A stretch of DNA of 64,000 bases, from the NCBI RefSeq assembly GCF_017565645.3, contig NZ_CP086136.1, forward strand, positions 186,001 to 250,000, read 5' to 3'. A model generated the notes under the pieces. The model had not been told where the DNA came from and did no database searches. It saw nothing but the letters and a program-made list of their open reading frames with translations. Of this stretch, positions 47,347 through 55,366 are shown piece after piece. Source of the stretch: Bradyrhizobium barranii subsp. barranii. GTDB lineage: Bacteria > Pseudomonadota > Alphaproteobacteria > Rhizobiales > Xanthobacteraceae. The translations under genes and the position numbers were made by a program. Position 1 is the first letter of the stretch. Each line of letters begins with the position of its first letter.

Positions 47347-48162
47347 ATGAACACCGCACGCATTGTCGTTCTCGTCATCGCGCTGGGCGCCGGCGGCGTC
47401 GCTGCGTATCTGGCGAGCGGCTTTGACAACAAGCCCGCGCCCGCCCTTCCCGTCGCCGAGAAGCTGCCGACGGTCGAGGTGCTGATCGCGAAGAACGACA
47501 TTCAGCTCGGCCAGGCCGTCAAGCCCGAGGATCTGCAATGGCAGTCCTGGCCGGCGGCAACCGCGAGCAGCGCCTTCATCCGCCGCGACAGCAGGCCCGA
47601 CGCCCAGACCCAGATCGCAGGCTCGATCGCGCGCGTGCCGTTGATGCAGGGCGAGCCGATCCGCGAGCAGAAGCTGGTGCGGGCCGAGGGCTCGGGCTTC
47701 ATGGCCGCGATCCTGCCCTCCGGCATGCGGGCCGTCTCCACCGAGATTTCAGCCGAGACCGGCGCCGGCGGCTTCATCCTGCCGAACGACCGCGTAGACA
47801 TCGTTCTGACGCGGCGCCTGAAGAATCCCGATGGCGCCAACGGCGCGACCGGCGGCAACGACCTGATCCTGTCCGAGGTCATCCTGAGCAACATCCGCGT
47901 GCTCGCGATCGACCAGGCGCCGAAAGAAAAAGACGGCCAGAACGCCGTGCTCGGCAAGACCGTCACGCTCGAGCTCAAGCCGGACCAGGTTGCGACGCTG
48001 TCGGCCTCGCGCCAGGGCGGCACGCTGACGCTCGCGTTGCGAAGCATCGCCGATGCCAACGCGTCGGAGATTTCGATCGAAGACCTGGCGGCCAAGCGGC
48101 CCGGCGGCGTGAACGTGATCCGCTACGGGGTGCAGGCACGGCAACTGACGTCACAGAAGTGA
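47347..48162 (+). CDS. cpaB: Flp pilus assembly protein CpaB (RcpC)
   Basis: 271 aa. N-terminal TM/signal anchor ('IVVLVIALGAGGVAAYLASGF'), then the SAF domain ('VEVLIAKNDIQLGQAVKPEDLQWQSWP') and the CpaB/RcpC domain ('MRAVSTEISAETGAGGFILPNDRVDIVLTRR'). It is the periplasmic partner of the Tad pilus secretin. First gene of cpaB-cpaC-cpaD-cpaE, 13 bp before cpaC. Confidence 0.93.
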   Translation: MNTARIVVLVIALGAGGVAAYLASGFDNKPAPALPVAEKLPTVEVLIAKNDIQLGQAVKPEDLQWQSWPAATASSAFIRRDSRPDAQTQIAGSIARVPLMQGEPIREQKLVRAEGSGFMAAILPSGMRAVSTEISAETGAGGFILPNDRVDIVLTRRLKNPDGANGATGGNDLILSEVILSNIRVLAIDQAPKEKDGQNAVLGKTVTLELKPDQVATLSASRQGGTLTLALRSIADANASEISIEDLAAKRPGGVNVIRYGVQARQLTSQK

Positions 48163-48175
48163 TGATGGGGACACC

Positions 48176-49693
48176 ATGAACTACGGGGATGATCGGACGG
48201 GCCTGCGCATTCGGGGGAAGCGCGCGCGCTCGTTCTGGACGGGGGCGGTGCTGATGCTGGGGCTGATCGCAGCCCCCGACGTCGTCAACGCGGCGGATGC
48301 GCCGGTCGGCGACCAGGCGCCGATGCAGGCGCCGGATCTCGGCGTGTCGCCGGTTTCGACCATCGCGCCTGCGCGCACGCGCTCGCTGTCGCTCGGCGTC
48401 GGCAAGTCCGTCGTCATCGATCTGCCGCGCGAGGTCAAGGACGTGCTGGTGGCCGATCCCAAGATCGCCAATGCAGTGATCCGCTCGTCGCAGCGCGCCT
48501 ATATCATCGGCGGCCAGGTCGGCCAGACCAACGTCGTGTTCTTCACCGCCGACGGCCAGCAGGTTGCCGCCTACGACATCGCCGTGAAGCGCGATCTCAA
48601 CGGCATGCGCACGGCGCTGCGCCAATCTCTGCCGGGCGTGCAGATCGAAGGCGTCGGCGACAGCGTGATGCTGACCGGCTCGGTGTCGAGCCCGATCGAG
48701 GCCCAGCAGGCCGGCGACGTCGCCGCAAAACTCGTTGGCGGCGCGGACAAGGTCGTCAACAACATCGTCGTGCGCGGCCGCGACCAGGTGATGCTCAAGG
48801 TCGTCGTCGGCGAAGTCCGCCGCGACATCGTCAAGCAGCTGGGCGTCGACCTCAGCGCCAGCCTGAATGCCGGCACCGCGGTCGTGAACTTCAACAATTC
48901 CAACCCGTTCTCGGTCAGCGGCGGACCGATCGTCGGCAGCAACGGGCTCGGCGTGGCCGGCCTCGCCAAGGGTGTCGCCACCGTCAGCGCCACGATGCGC
49001 GCAATGGAAAGCGCCGGCGTCATGCGCACGCTGGCCGAACCGAGCCTGACCGCGATCTCGGGCGAATCCGCCACCTTCATCGCCGGCGGCGAATTCCCGA
49101 TCCCTGCAGGCTATTCCTGCGATCCGGTCACCCACGTCTGTACCACCCAGGTCACCTACAAGAAGTTCGGCATCTCGCTGAACTTCACCCCGCTCGTGCT
49201 CAGCGAAGGCCGTATCAGCCTGCGCGTGATGACCGAGGTCTCGGAGCTGTCGAACACCAACGCGATCACGCTGACGCAGGCGGTGTCCTCGACCTCGAGC
49301 AACTCGATCACGATCCCCTCGGTCCAGACCCGCCGCGCCGAGACCACGCTGGAAATTCCCTCCGGGGGCTCGATGGCGATGGCCGGCCTGATCCAGCAGA
49401 AGACCAAGCAGGCGATCAACGGCCTGCCCGGCGTCGACCAGGTGCCCATCATCGGTGCGCTGTTCCGCAGCCAGGACTTCGTCAACAACGAGACCGAGCT
49501 GATGGTGATCGTGACGCCCTATGTGGTGCGCGCGGTCGCCCAGAAGGAATTATCGCGGCCCGACGACGGCTTTGCGCCGGCCTCGGACGCGCAGACGGCG
49601 CTGCTCGGCCGCATGAACCGGCTCTACGGCATCGCGCGCAGCGTCGATCCGATCGAAAGCAGCCGCGGCGATTTCGGCTTCATCATCGACTGA
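48176..49693 (+). CDS. cpaC: Flp/Tad pilus secretin CpaC (RcpA)
   Basis: 505-aa outer-membrane channel subunit. N-terminal signal ('AVLMLGLIAAPDVVNAADA'), an N0/BON-type region ('SLSLGVGKSVVIDLPREVKDVLVADPKIANAVI', 'GVQIEGVGDSVMLTGSV'), then the secretin domain ('AEPSLTAISGESATFIAGGEFPIP', 'VPIIGALFRSQDFVNNETELMVIVTPYVV'). The last motif is the classical secretin signature. Between cpaB and cpaD. Confidence 0.95.
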   Translation: MNYGDDRTGLRIRGKRARSFWTGAVLMLGLIAAPDVVNAADAPVGDQAPMQAPDLGVSPVSTIAPARTRSLSLGVGKSVVIDLPREVKDVLVADPKIANAVIRSSQRAYIIGGQVGQTNVVFFTADGQQVAAYDIAVKRDLNGMRTALRQSLPGVQIEGVGDSVMLTGSVSSPIEAQQAGDVAAKLVGGADKVVNNIVVRGRDQVMLKVVVGEVRRDIVKQLGVDLSASLNAGTAVVNFNNSNPFSVSGGPIVGSNGLGVAGLAKGVATVSATMRAMESAGVMRTLAEPSLTAISGESATFIAGGEFPIPAGYSCDPVTHVCTTQVTYKKFGISLNFTPLVLSEGRISLRVMTEVSELSNTNAITLTQAVSSTSSNSITIPSVQTRRAETTLEIPSGGSMAMAGLIQQKTKQAINGLPGVDQVPIIGALFRSQDFVNNETELMVIVTPYVVRAVAQKELSRPDDGFAPASDAQTALLGRMNRLYGIARSVDPIESSRGDFGFIID

Positions 49694-49745
49694 GACGGAC
49701 GGTTTGGGGACCGGGGCAAGAAACGGGGCAAGAGGGGACAAAGCG

Positions 49746-50480
49746 ATGACGAAGACGATCGCCGATCGACGTCGCAAGCTGCGGATCGCGCTGGCGCTGA
49801 CGGGGCTTTCCGTCATGCTCGGCGCCTGCAACACCACCGGTGACATCGTCACCCAGACGGTGCCGACCGACTATCGCCAGCGCCACCCGATCGCGGTGCA
49901 GGAAGCCAAGAAGTCGATCGTGATCTTCGTCGGCAAGGCGCGCGGCGGCCTCTCCACCGCGCAGCACGCGGACGTCGCGGGCATTGCGAGGGACTGGGTG
50001 CGCGAAGGCACCGGTTCCGTCGTCGTCGACGTGCCGAGCGACGCTGCGAATTCACGCGCCGCGGCGGCGAGCTACCACGAAATCCGGTCGGTGCTCGCAT
50101 CCGGCGGCGTGCCGTCGCGCGCCATCGTCCAGCATCCCTATCGCCCCGAGGATCCCGGACTGCTGCCGACCATCCGCCTGAGCTATTCGAAGATCGCCGC
50201 GGTCGCCGGCCCCTGCGGGCTGTGGCCGGAAGACGTCGGTCCGAACATCCTCGACCCCGGCTACAACGAGAACCGGCCGTACTTCAATCTGGGCTGCGCC
50301 GGCCAGCGCAACCTCGCGGCCATGATCGACAACCCCGCCGACCTCGAGCAGCCGAGGGCGGAGACGCCTGCCTACACCGCACGGCGCGAGATCGCCTTCG
50401 AGCGCTACCGCAAGGGCATGGCGACCACGACCATGTATCCCGAGGCCGAAAAGGCCAAACTCAGCGACACCGGCAAATGA
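49746..50480 (+). CDS. cpaD: Pilus assembly lipoprotein CpaD
   Basis: 244 aa with a lipoprotein signal (lipobox 'VMLGAC', Cys ~28). 'DYRQRHPIAVQEAKKSIVIFVG' and 'WPEDVGPNI...NRPYFNLGCAGQRNLAAMIDNPADLEQPRAETP' are typical of CpaD in rhizobia, thought to assist secretin assembly. The ATG at 49746 was preferred to 49704 because it starts the signal. Its stop overlaps cpaE (ATGA). Confidence 0.92.
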   Translation: MTKTIADRRRKLRIALALTGLSVMLGACNTTGDIVTQTVPTDYRQRHPIAVQEAKKSIVIFVGKARGGLSTAQHADVAGIARDWVREGTGSVVVDVPSDAANSRAAAASYHEIRSVLASGGVPSRAIVQHPYRPEDPGLLPTIRLSYSKIAAVAGPCGLWPEDVGPNILDPGYNENRPYFNLGCAGQRNLAAMIDNPADLEQPRAETPAYTARREIAFERYRKGMATTTMYPEAEKAKLSDTGK

Positions 50481-51769
50481 CAAGTTTTCACGACGACGAA
50501 GAAGCGGACGACCCGCGGCACCCCGAGGACCACATTGCGCCGGTTCCTCGCATCTCGGTGCAGGCCTTTTGCGAGACCGAGCAGACGCTCGCCGCGATCA
50601 CCGCGGCCGGGCAGGATCGCCGTCTCGCCAAGGCGCATCTCACCGCCAAGGGCGGCGGCCTTGCCGCGGCCATCGAAGTCTATGACACGATGCCGACGCC
50701 GAACGTCATCGTGATCGAATCCGACGGCACACGCGATATCCTCGAGGGCCTCGACGATCTCGCCGGCGTCTGCGATCCCGGCACCCGCGTGGTCGTGATC
50801 GGCAACCCGAACGACACCGCGCCCTATCGCGAGCTGGTCCGCCGCGGCGTCAACGACTACGTGGTGGGACCGGTCGAAACCCTCGACGTCGTCCGCTCGA
50901 TCTGCAGCCTGTTCTCGGCGTCGGAAGCCATCATCACCGGCCGCGTCATCGCGGTGGTCGGCGCCAAGGGCGGCGTCGGTGCGTCCACGGTCGCGCACAA
51001 CGTGGCCTGGACCATCGCGCGCGACCTCGCGCTCGATTCCGTCGTGATCGATCTCGACCTCGCCTTCGGCACCGCCGGCCTCGACTACAACCAGGACCCG
51101 GCGCAGGGCATCGCCAACGCGGTGCTCTCGCAGGACCGGCCGGACACGGCGCTGATGGAGCGCCTGCTCGCCAAATGCACCGAGCGCCTCAGTCTCCTCG
51201 CCGCGCCCGCAACGCTCGACCGCGTCTACGATTTCGGCGCCGAAGCCTTTGATGCGATCTTCGACACGCTGCGCATGACCACGCCCTGCATCGTGCTCGA
51301 CGTTCCCCACCAATGGTCGGGCTGGACGCGCCGCGCGCTCGTCAATGCCGACGACATCGTGATCGTGGCCGAGCCAGATCTCGCCAATTTGCGCAACACC
51401 AGGAACATGCTGAGCGTGCTCAAGGCGGCACGGCCGAACGACCGTCCGCCGCTGTACTGCATCAACCAGGTCGGCATGCACAAGCGCGCGGAGATCGAGG
51501 TCAAGGCGTTCGCCAAGACCATGGAGAGCCAGCCGATCGCGGCGATCCCGTTCGACTCGAAACTGTTCTCGACCGCGGCCAATAACGGTCAGATGATCGC
51601 AGAGGTCTCCAAGAACCACCGCACCACCCTTCTGTTCCAGAACATGGCGAACCGCCTCGCCGGGCGTGGCGAGGTGAAGAAGCCGAAGCGCTCGCTGCTC
51701 GGGCCGCTCCTGAAAAGGCTCAAGGGCAGGGCGGGTCGCGGGTCAGCCCCACATCGCAAGGTGTCGTAA
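50477..51769 (+). CDS. cpaE: CpaE/TadZ-type ParA-like ATPase, pilus localisation
   Basis: 430 aa. A receiver-like N-terminal domain without a clear phosphorylation site (~25-140, 'PNVIVIESDG', 'RRGVNDYVVGPVETLDVVRSI') is followed by a MinD/ParA ATPase with deviant Walker A 'VVGAKGGVGASTVAHNVAW' and 'VIDLDLAFGTAGLDYN'. It places the Tad machinery at the pole in relatives. A basic C-terminal tail is present. It overlaps cpaD by four bases and is the last gene of this run; cpaF, tadB, tadC and pilin genes are not downstream. Confidence 0.92.
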   Translation: MTSFHDDEEADDPRHPEDHIAPVPRISVQAFCETEQTLAAITAAGQDRRLAKAHLTAKGGGLAAAIEVYDTMPTPNVIVIESDGTRDILEGLDDLAGVCDPGTRVVVIGNPNDTAPYRELVRRGVNDYVVGPVETLDVVRSICSLFSASEAIITGRVIAVVGAKGGVGASTVAHNVAWTIARDLALDSVVIDLDLAFGTAGLDYNQDPAQGIANAVLSQDRPDTALMERLLAKCTERLSLLAAPATLDRVYDFGAEAFDAIFDTLRMTTPCIVLDVPHQWSGWTRRALVNADDIVIVAEPDLANLRNTRNMLSVLKAARPNDRPPLYCINQVGMHKRAEIEVKAFAKTMESQPIAAIPFDSKLFSTAANNGQMIAEVSKNHRTTLLFQNMANRLAGRGEVKKPKRSLLGPLLKRLKGRAGRGSAPHRKVS

Positions 51770-51799
51770 GCACCAACGCGAACGAGAAACGAGGGCGGG

Positions 51800-52573
51800 T
51801 TACTTGTCCGCCCGCTGCTGCTTCTTCGCCAGCAACTGCCGCAGCGCCGTGACCTTTGCCGCGGCCTGATCCGGCGGCAGGTCGGCCTTCACGATGGTCT
51901 CGGCCTCGGCCTGCTTCCCCTGCAGTCCCACGACGAGCGCCAGATTGGCGCGCACGCGGGAATCGGCGCGATTGCGCTCATAGGCGCGGCGCAGCGTTTC
52001 CTCGGCCCGCGGCAGATTGTTCTGGAGCATGTAGGACAGGCCGAGATTGGACAGAACCTGCGGCTCCTCGGGCACGATCTTCAGCGCTGCCGAATAATAT
52101 TGCTGCGCCTCTTCGTTGCGGCCGAGCTGATCGAGCGCCGCGCCTTGCGCCGACAGGATGCGCCAGTCCGGATCCTCAGGCGTATGCGCGCGGCTGAGCA
52201 CATCGAAAGCCTGCTGGAAATTGCCGCTGTCGGCGAGCGCGCGGCCGTAGCCGGCGAGCAGCGCCTTGTTGCTGGGATGGGCGAGCACGGCCTGCTCCAT
52301 CACCGCAACGGCCTGGGCGCGCTGGCCGGTCTCGCGCAGCGCCATGCCATATTCGAGCGCGACGTTGGGATCGGAAGGCTTGGCGCGATAGCGCTCGCGA
52401 AGCGCGTCCATGTCCGGCTTCGGATCGGCCCTGCCGGCCGTTTCCGACTTGCCACCGAGCGCGCCGGTGATGTCCTCCAGACTCGTGGTCTGGCAGCCGC
52501 CGAGGGCAAGCATCACGAGCGCGGAAAGCAGGAATCTCGCCGGCGGAGAGGCAAGGGACGAACGCTTGGGCAT
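51800..52573 (-). CDS. TadD-like TPR lipoprotein
   Basis: 257 aa. Lipoprotein signal ('FLLSALVMLALGGCQTTSL', lipobox LGGC) followed by about four to five TPR motifs (~60-240, e.g. 'PNVALEYGMALRETGQRAQAVAVMEQAVLAHPSN', 'PQVLSNLGLSYMLQNNLPRAEETLRRAYERN'). TadD-type pilotins help assemble the Tad secretin, and its position beside the cpa genes supports that role. It is convergent with cpaE (30-bp gap). Two CTGATCA direct repeats lie just upstream of its start. Confidence 0.85.
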   Translation of the reverse strand: MPKRSSLASPPARFLLSALVMLALGGCQTTSLEDITGALGGKSETAGRADPKPDMDALRERYRAKPSDPNVALEYGMALRETGQRAQAVAVMEQAVLAHPSNKALLAGYGRALADSGNFQQAFDVLSRAHTPEDPDWRILSAQGAALDQLGRNEEAQQYYSAALKIVPEEPQVLSNLGLSYMLQNNLPRAEETLRRAYERNRADSRVRANLALVVGLQGKQAEAETIVKADLPPDQAAAKVTALRQLLAKKQQRADK

Positions 52574-52576
52574 ACT

Positions 52577-52598
52577 CTGATCACTCGGCGACTGATCA
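52577..52598 (-). promoter_or_regulatory. Direct CTGATCA repeats upstream of the TPR gene
   Basis: CTGATCA at 52577-52583 and again at 52592-52598 (15-bp period), each overlapping the palindrome TGATCA; the second lies in ACTGATCAGT. They end 4 bp from the start codon, so they could be an operator or may overlap the leader. No matching regulator was identified. Confidence 0.3.
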
Positions 52599-52652
52599 GT
52601 GATGCTTACCGATTAACCCTAAAGTCCAGTTAAGGAACCTGGCCCGTCCGGC

Positions 52653-52898
52653 TCAATCGGTGAACTCGGCGCCGAATTCGCAGCCGATGCGCCAGCGCAG
52701 GCGGCATTGGCGGGAATAATCGGGCGCGAAGATGATGGTGAATTGCGGCGGCACTTCCAGAAACTCCGCCACCACTTTCACGCCCCCATCCGAGATATCC
52801 GTGATCGTGCAATCCCTCGGCAGCGAGCCCGCGCCAAAGTGAATCTTGGCGAGCCGAGTGCACACCCGTCGTTCGCTTCTGCGGCGATTTGCAAGCAT
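52653..52898 (-). CDS. Single-domain PilZ protein (c-di-GMP binding)
   Basis: 81 aa, a stand-alone PilZ domain. The N-terminal 'RRSERR' supplies the RxxxR motif and 'DISDGGVKV' the (D/N)xSxxG motif, both needed for cyclic di-GMP binding. Its length is typical of single-domain PilZ proteins. Neighbouring pilus genes suggest a link between c-di-GMP and pilus or surface behaviour, but that is inference. Confidence 0.88.
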   Translation of the reverse strand: MLANRRRSERRVCTRLAKIHFGAGSLPRDCTITDISDGGVKVVAEFLEVPPQFTIIFAPDYSRQCRLRWRIGCEFGAEFTD

Positions 52899-53124
52899 TT
52901 GAATTGTTCCCCCGTTAGATCACGGCCCATCCCGCAGCTCTAGGAGTAGCGAACATTCGTTGGGATGTGCTGATGAGAGCCGCTCGCATTCGAGGCGTAG
53001 TGTCTGCGTGATGTTTACGACCGGTTAGGGTTTTCCGGGCCCTCGGGCTGTTCTCGTATTGTTCTTGCAAGAAAGATCGGGCTCTGCCACCCCTAATTGT
53101 ACGAGAGGGCAGGCTGGTTCGAGC

Positions 53125-54663
53125 ATGGTTCAGCGGGTTTCTACCGTCGCCTTTGAGGGGATCGAGGCCCGCGCGGTCGACGTGCAGGTGCAGGTCGCGC
53201 CCGGCCTGCCGGCTTTCGCGATCGTCGGCCTGCCGGACAAGGCGGTGTCGGAGGCACGGGAGCGCGTTCGTTCGGCGCTGATTGCCTCGGGGCTGGCGCT
53301 GCCGGCGCGGCGGATCATCGTCAATCTGGCGCCCGCCGACCTGCCCAAGGAGGGCAGCCATTACGACCTGCCGATCGCGCTCGGGCTGATGGCCGCGATC
53401 GGCGCGATCCCGCCCGATGCGCTGACCGGTTTTACCGTTCTCGGCGAGCTCGGTCTCGACGGCTCGATCGCGCCGGTGGCCGGCGTGCTTCCCGCCGCGA
53501 TCGGCGCCAATGTGCGCGAGGAAGGCTTGATCTGTCCGGCAGCCTGCGGCTCGGAAGCGGCGTGGGCGAGCCCGGACATCCAGATCATCGCGGCACAATC
53601 GCTGATCCAGATCGCCAACCATTTCAAGGGCACGCAGGTGCTGTCGCGGCCCACGCCGCGCGTGCACGAGGTCGCCACCTCCCCGCTCGACCTGCGCGAC
53701 ATCAAGGGCCAGGAGAGCGCCAAGCGCGCGCTGGAGATCGCGGCCGCCGGCGGACATCACCTGCTCATGATCGGCGCGCCCGGCGCCGGCAAGTCGATGC
53801 TGGCGGCGCGCCTGCCCTCGATCCTGCCGCCGCTGTCACCGGGCGAATTGCTCGAAGTCTCCATGATCGCCTCCGTCGCCGGCGAGATCGAGGGCGGCGC
53901 GCTGACCGCGCGACGGCCGTTCCGCTCGCCGCATCATTCCGCCAGCATTGCCGCGCTCACCGGCGGCGGCATCCGCGCAAAGCCCGGCGAGATCTCGCTT
54001 GCGCATCAGGGCGTGCTGTTCCTCGACGAGCTGCCCGAATTCGATCCGCGCGTGCTGGATTCGCTGCGCCAGCCGCTGGAGAACGGCGAGGTCTCCGTCT
54101 CCCGCGCCAATCATCGCGTGACTTATCCTGCGCGCTTCATGCTGGTCGCGGCGATGAATCCGTGCCGCTGCGGCCATGCGTTCGAGCCCGGCTATGCCTG
54201 CAAGCGCGGCCGCATCGATCGCTGCACCGGCGACTACCAGGCGCGCATCTCCGGTCCGCTGATGGACCGCATCGATTTGCGCATCGAGGTTCCCGCGGTG
54301 ACCGCCGCGGATCTGATCCTGCCGCCGCCGGCCGAGGGCTCGGCGGAAGTCGCCGCGCGCGTGGCAGCCGCGCGCGACATCCAGCTCGCGCGTTACGCGG
54401 ATGCGGGCCTGCCGCATGTTCGCACCAATGCCGAGGCGCCGGCCTCGGTGTTGGAAGACGTCGCCAAGCCGGATGCGCAAGGCGCCAAATTGCTGCGCGA
54501 TGCCGCCGAGACCATGCGGCTGTCGGCGCGCGGCTATCACCGCGTGCTGCGGGTGGCGCGCACGCTCGCCGATCTCGACGGCGCCGAGAAGATCGGCCGG
54601 CTGCATCTCGCCGAGGCGCTGTCCTACCGCGCACTCGCGGAGGATGTGCGGCAGATGGCCTGA
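53125..54663 (+). CDS. comM: ComM/YifB-type Mg-chelatase-like AAA+ ATPase
   Basis: 512 aa. An N-terminal Lon-like fold ('GIEARAVDVQVQVAPGLPAFAIVGLPDKAVSEARERVRSAL'), then the AAA+ core with Walker A 'MIGAPGAGKSMLAARLP' and Walker B 'GVLFLDELPEF', and a C-terminal domain with the zinc-like 'NPCRCGHAFEPGYACKRGRIDRC' pattern. ComM is a hexameric helicase that promotes branch migration in natural transformation. No other competence genes are near. The ATG at 53125 gives the conserved 'MVQRVSTVAFEGI' start. Confidence 0.95.
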   Translation: MVQRVSTVAFEGIEARAVDVQVQVAPGLPAFAIVGLPDKAVSEARERVRSALIASGLALPARRIIVNLAPADLPKEGSHYDLPIALGLMAAIGAIPPDALTGFTVLGELGLDGSIAPVAGVLPAAIGANVREEGLICPAACGSEAAWASPDIQIIAAQSLIQIANHFKGTQVLSRPTPRVHEVATSPLDLRDIKGQESAKRALEIAAAGGHHLLMIGAPGAGKSMLAARLPSILPPLSPGELLEVSMIASVAGEIEGGALTARRPFRSPHHSASIAALTGGGIRAKPGEISLAHQGVLFLDELPEFDPRVLDSLRQPLENGEVSVSRANHRVTYPARFMLVAAMNPCRCGHAFEPGYACKRGRIDRCTGDYQARISGPLMDRIDLRIEVPAVTAADLILPPPAEGSAEVAARVAAARDIQLARYADAGLPHVRTNAEAPASVLEDVAKPDAQGAKLLRDAAETMRLSARGYHRVLRVARTLADLDGAEKIGRLHLAEALSYRALAEDVRQMA

Positions 54664-54773
54664 TCCTTCCGCGCATCAACCCGGCGGTAACGAGTTTCCT
54701 TTACGCTCTGCAAACCATAAGGCCCAAGCGTTCCCCTATGAGTTCCACACAGGGCCCGGGCGAGTAGCGTGTC

Positions 54774-55247
54774 ATGTTGCGTTTCAAGATCCTGGCCTCG
54801 GTTGTTCCCCTGCTGGCGGCCGCGGTGTTCGCCCGCGGCGAGATCGGATCGGTCTCGCACCCCTGCATCGCGCTTGGCGAGACTTCAGTCGAGCTGACAT
54901 CCCTGTTCTGGACGGCCGGCGTCCATGTCGCCTTCACCGACGATCTGTCGCGGGCCACGGTGCGGGTTCAGATCACCGACGATCCGGACGCGGCGGACTT
55001 CGCGGTCGTGGACGACGGTCTCGGCTCCGAACCGGATTCCTGTCAGGTCAATCCGGCGACGCGCCTCGTCACGATTGCCACGGAGCCGGTCGACGGCGGC
55101 CCGGTGATTTACCTGTCCACCGACGGGCCGGCCGATTACCGCATCTATGTGCGCTCGAAGTCCTTTTCGCAGCGCGAGGCCGCGGCGCTGATCGTCGGTG
55201 CCAATGGCGGCCACCGCCCGCTCCCGCTCCAGGCCGCCTCGCTCTGA
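54774..55247 (+). CDS. Small exported protein of unknown function
   Basis: 157 aa. N-terminal signal peptide ('LRFKILASVVPLLAAAVFARG'), then a mostly beta, acidic body ('AFTDDLSRATVRVQITDDPDAADFAVVDDGLGSEPDSC') and a C-terminal helix. No family recognised. It precedes the hybrid kinase by 119 bp on the same strand; a CtrA-like box lies between them. Confidence 0.65.
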   Translation: MLRFKILASVVPLLAAAVFARGEIGSVSHPCIALGETSVELTSLFWTAGVHVAFTDDLSRATVRVQITDDPDAADFAVVDDGLGSEPDSCQVNPATRLVTIATEPVDGGPVIYLSTDGPADYRIYVRSKSFSQREAAALIVGANGGHRPLPLQAASL

Positions 55248-55251
55248 AGCG

Positions 55252-55266
55252 TTAACACCTCGTCAA
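55252..55266 (+). promoter_or_regulatory. Possible CtrA-type box upstream of the hybrid kinase
   Basis: TTAA-N7-TCAA, one base off the CtrA consensus TTAA-N7-TTAA, lies 101 bp before the kinase start. The AT-rich core stands out in the GC-rich context. Function is not shown. Confidence 0.35.
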
Positions 55267-55366
55267 CCCTGTTTGGAGGCCGAACCAAAGCCTCAAGCTG
55301 TTCGCAAGGTCGGCGAGACATCGTCGCAATTGGCGACGCGGGGTTTCGGAGCAAGAGTCGGGGTCG

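Noticed and set aside
52613..52633. Two TTAA half-sites upstream of the TadD-like gene as a CtrA box.
   Set aside because: Spacing between half-sites is 13 nt rather than 7.
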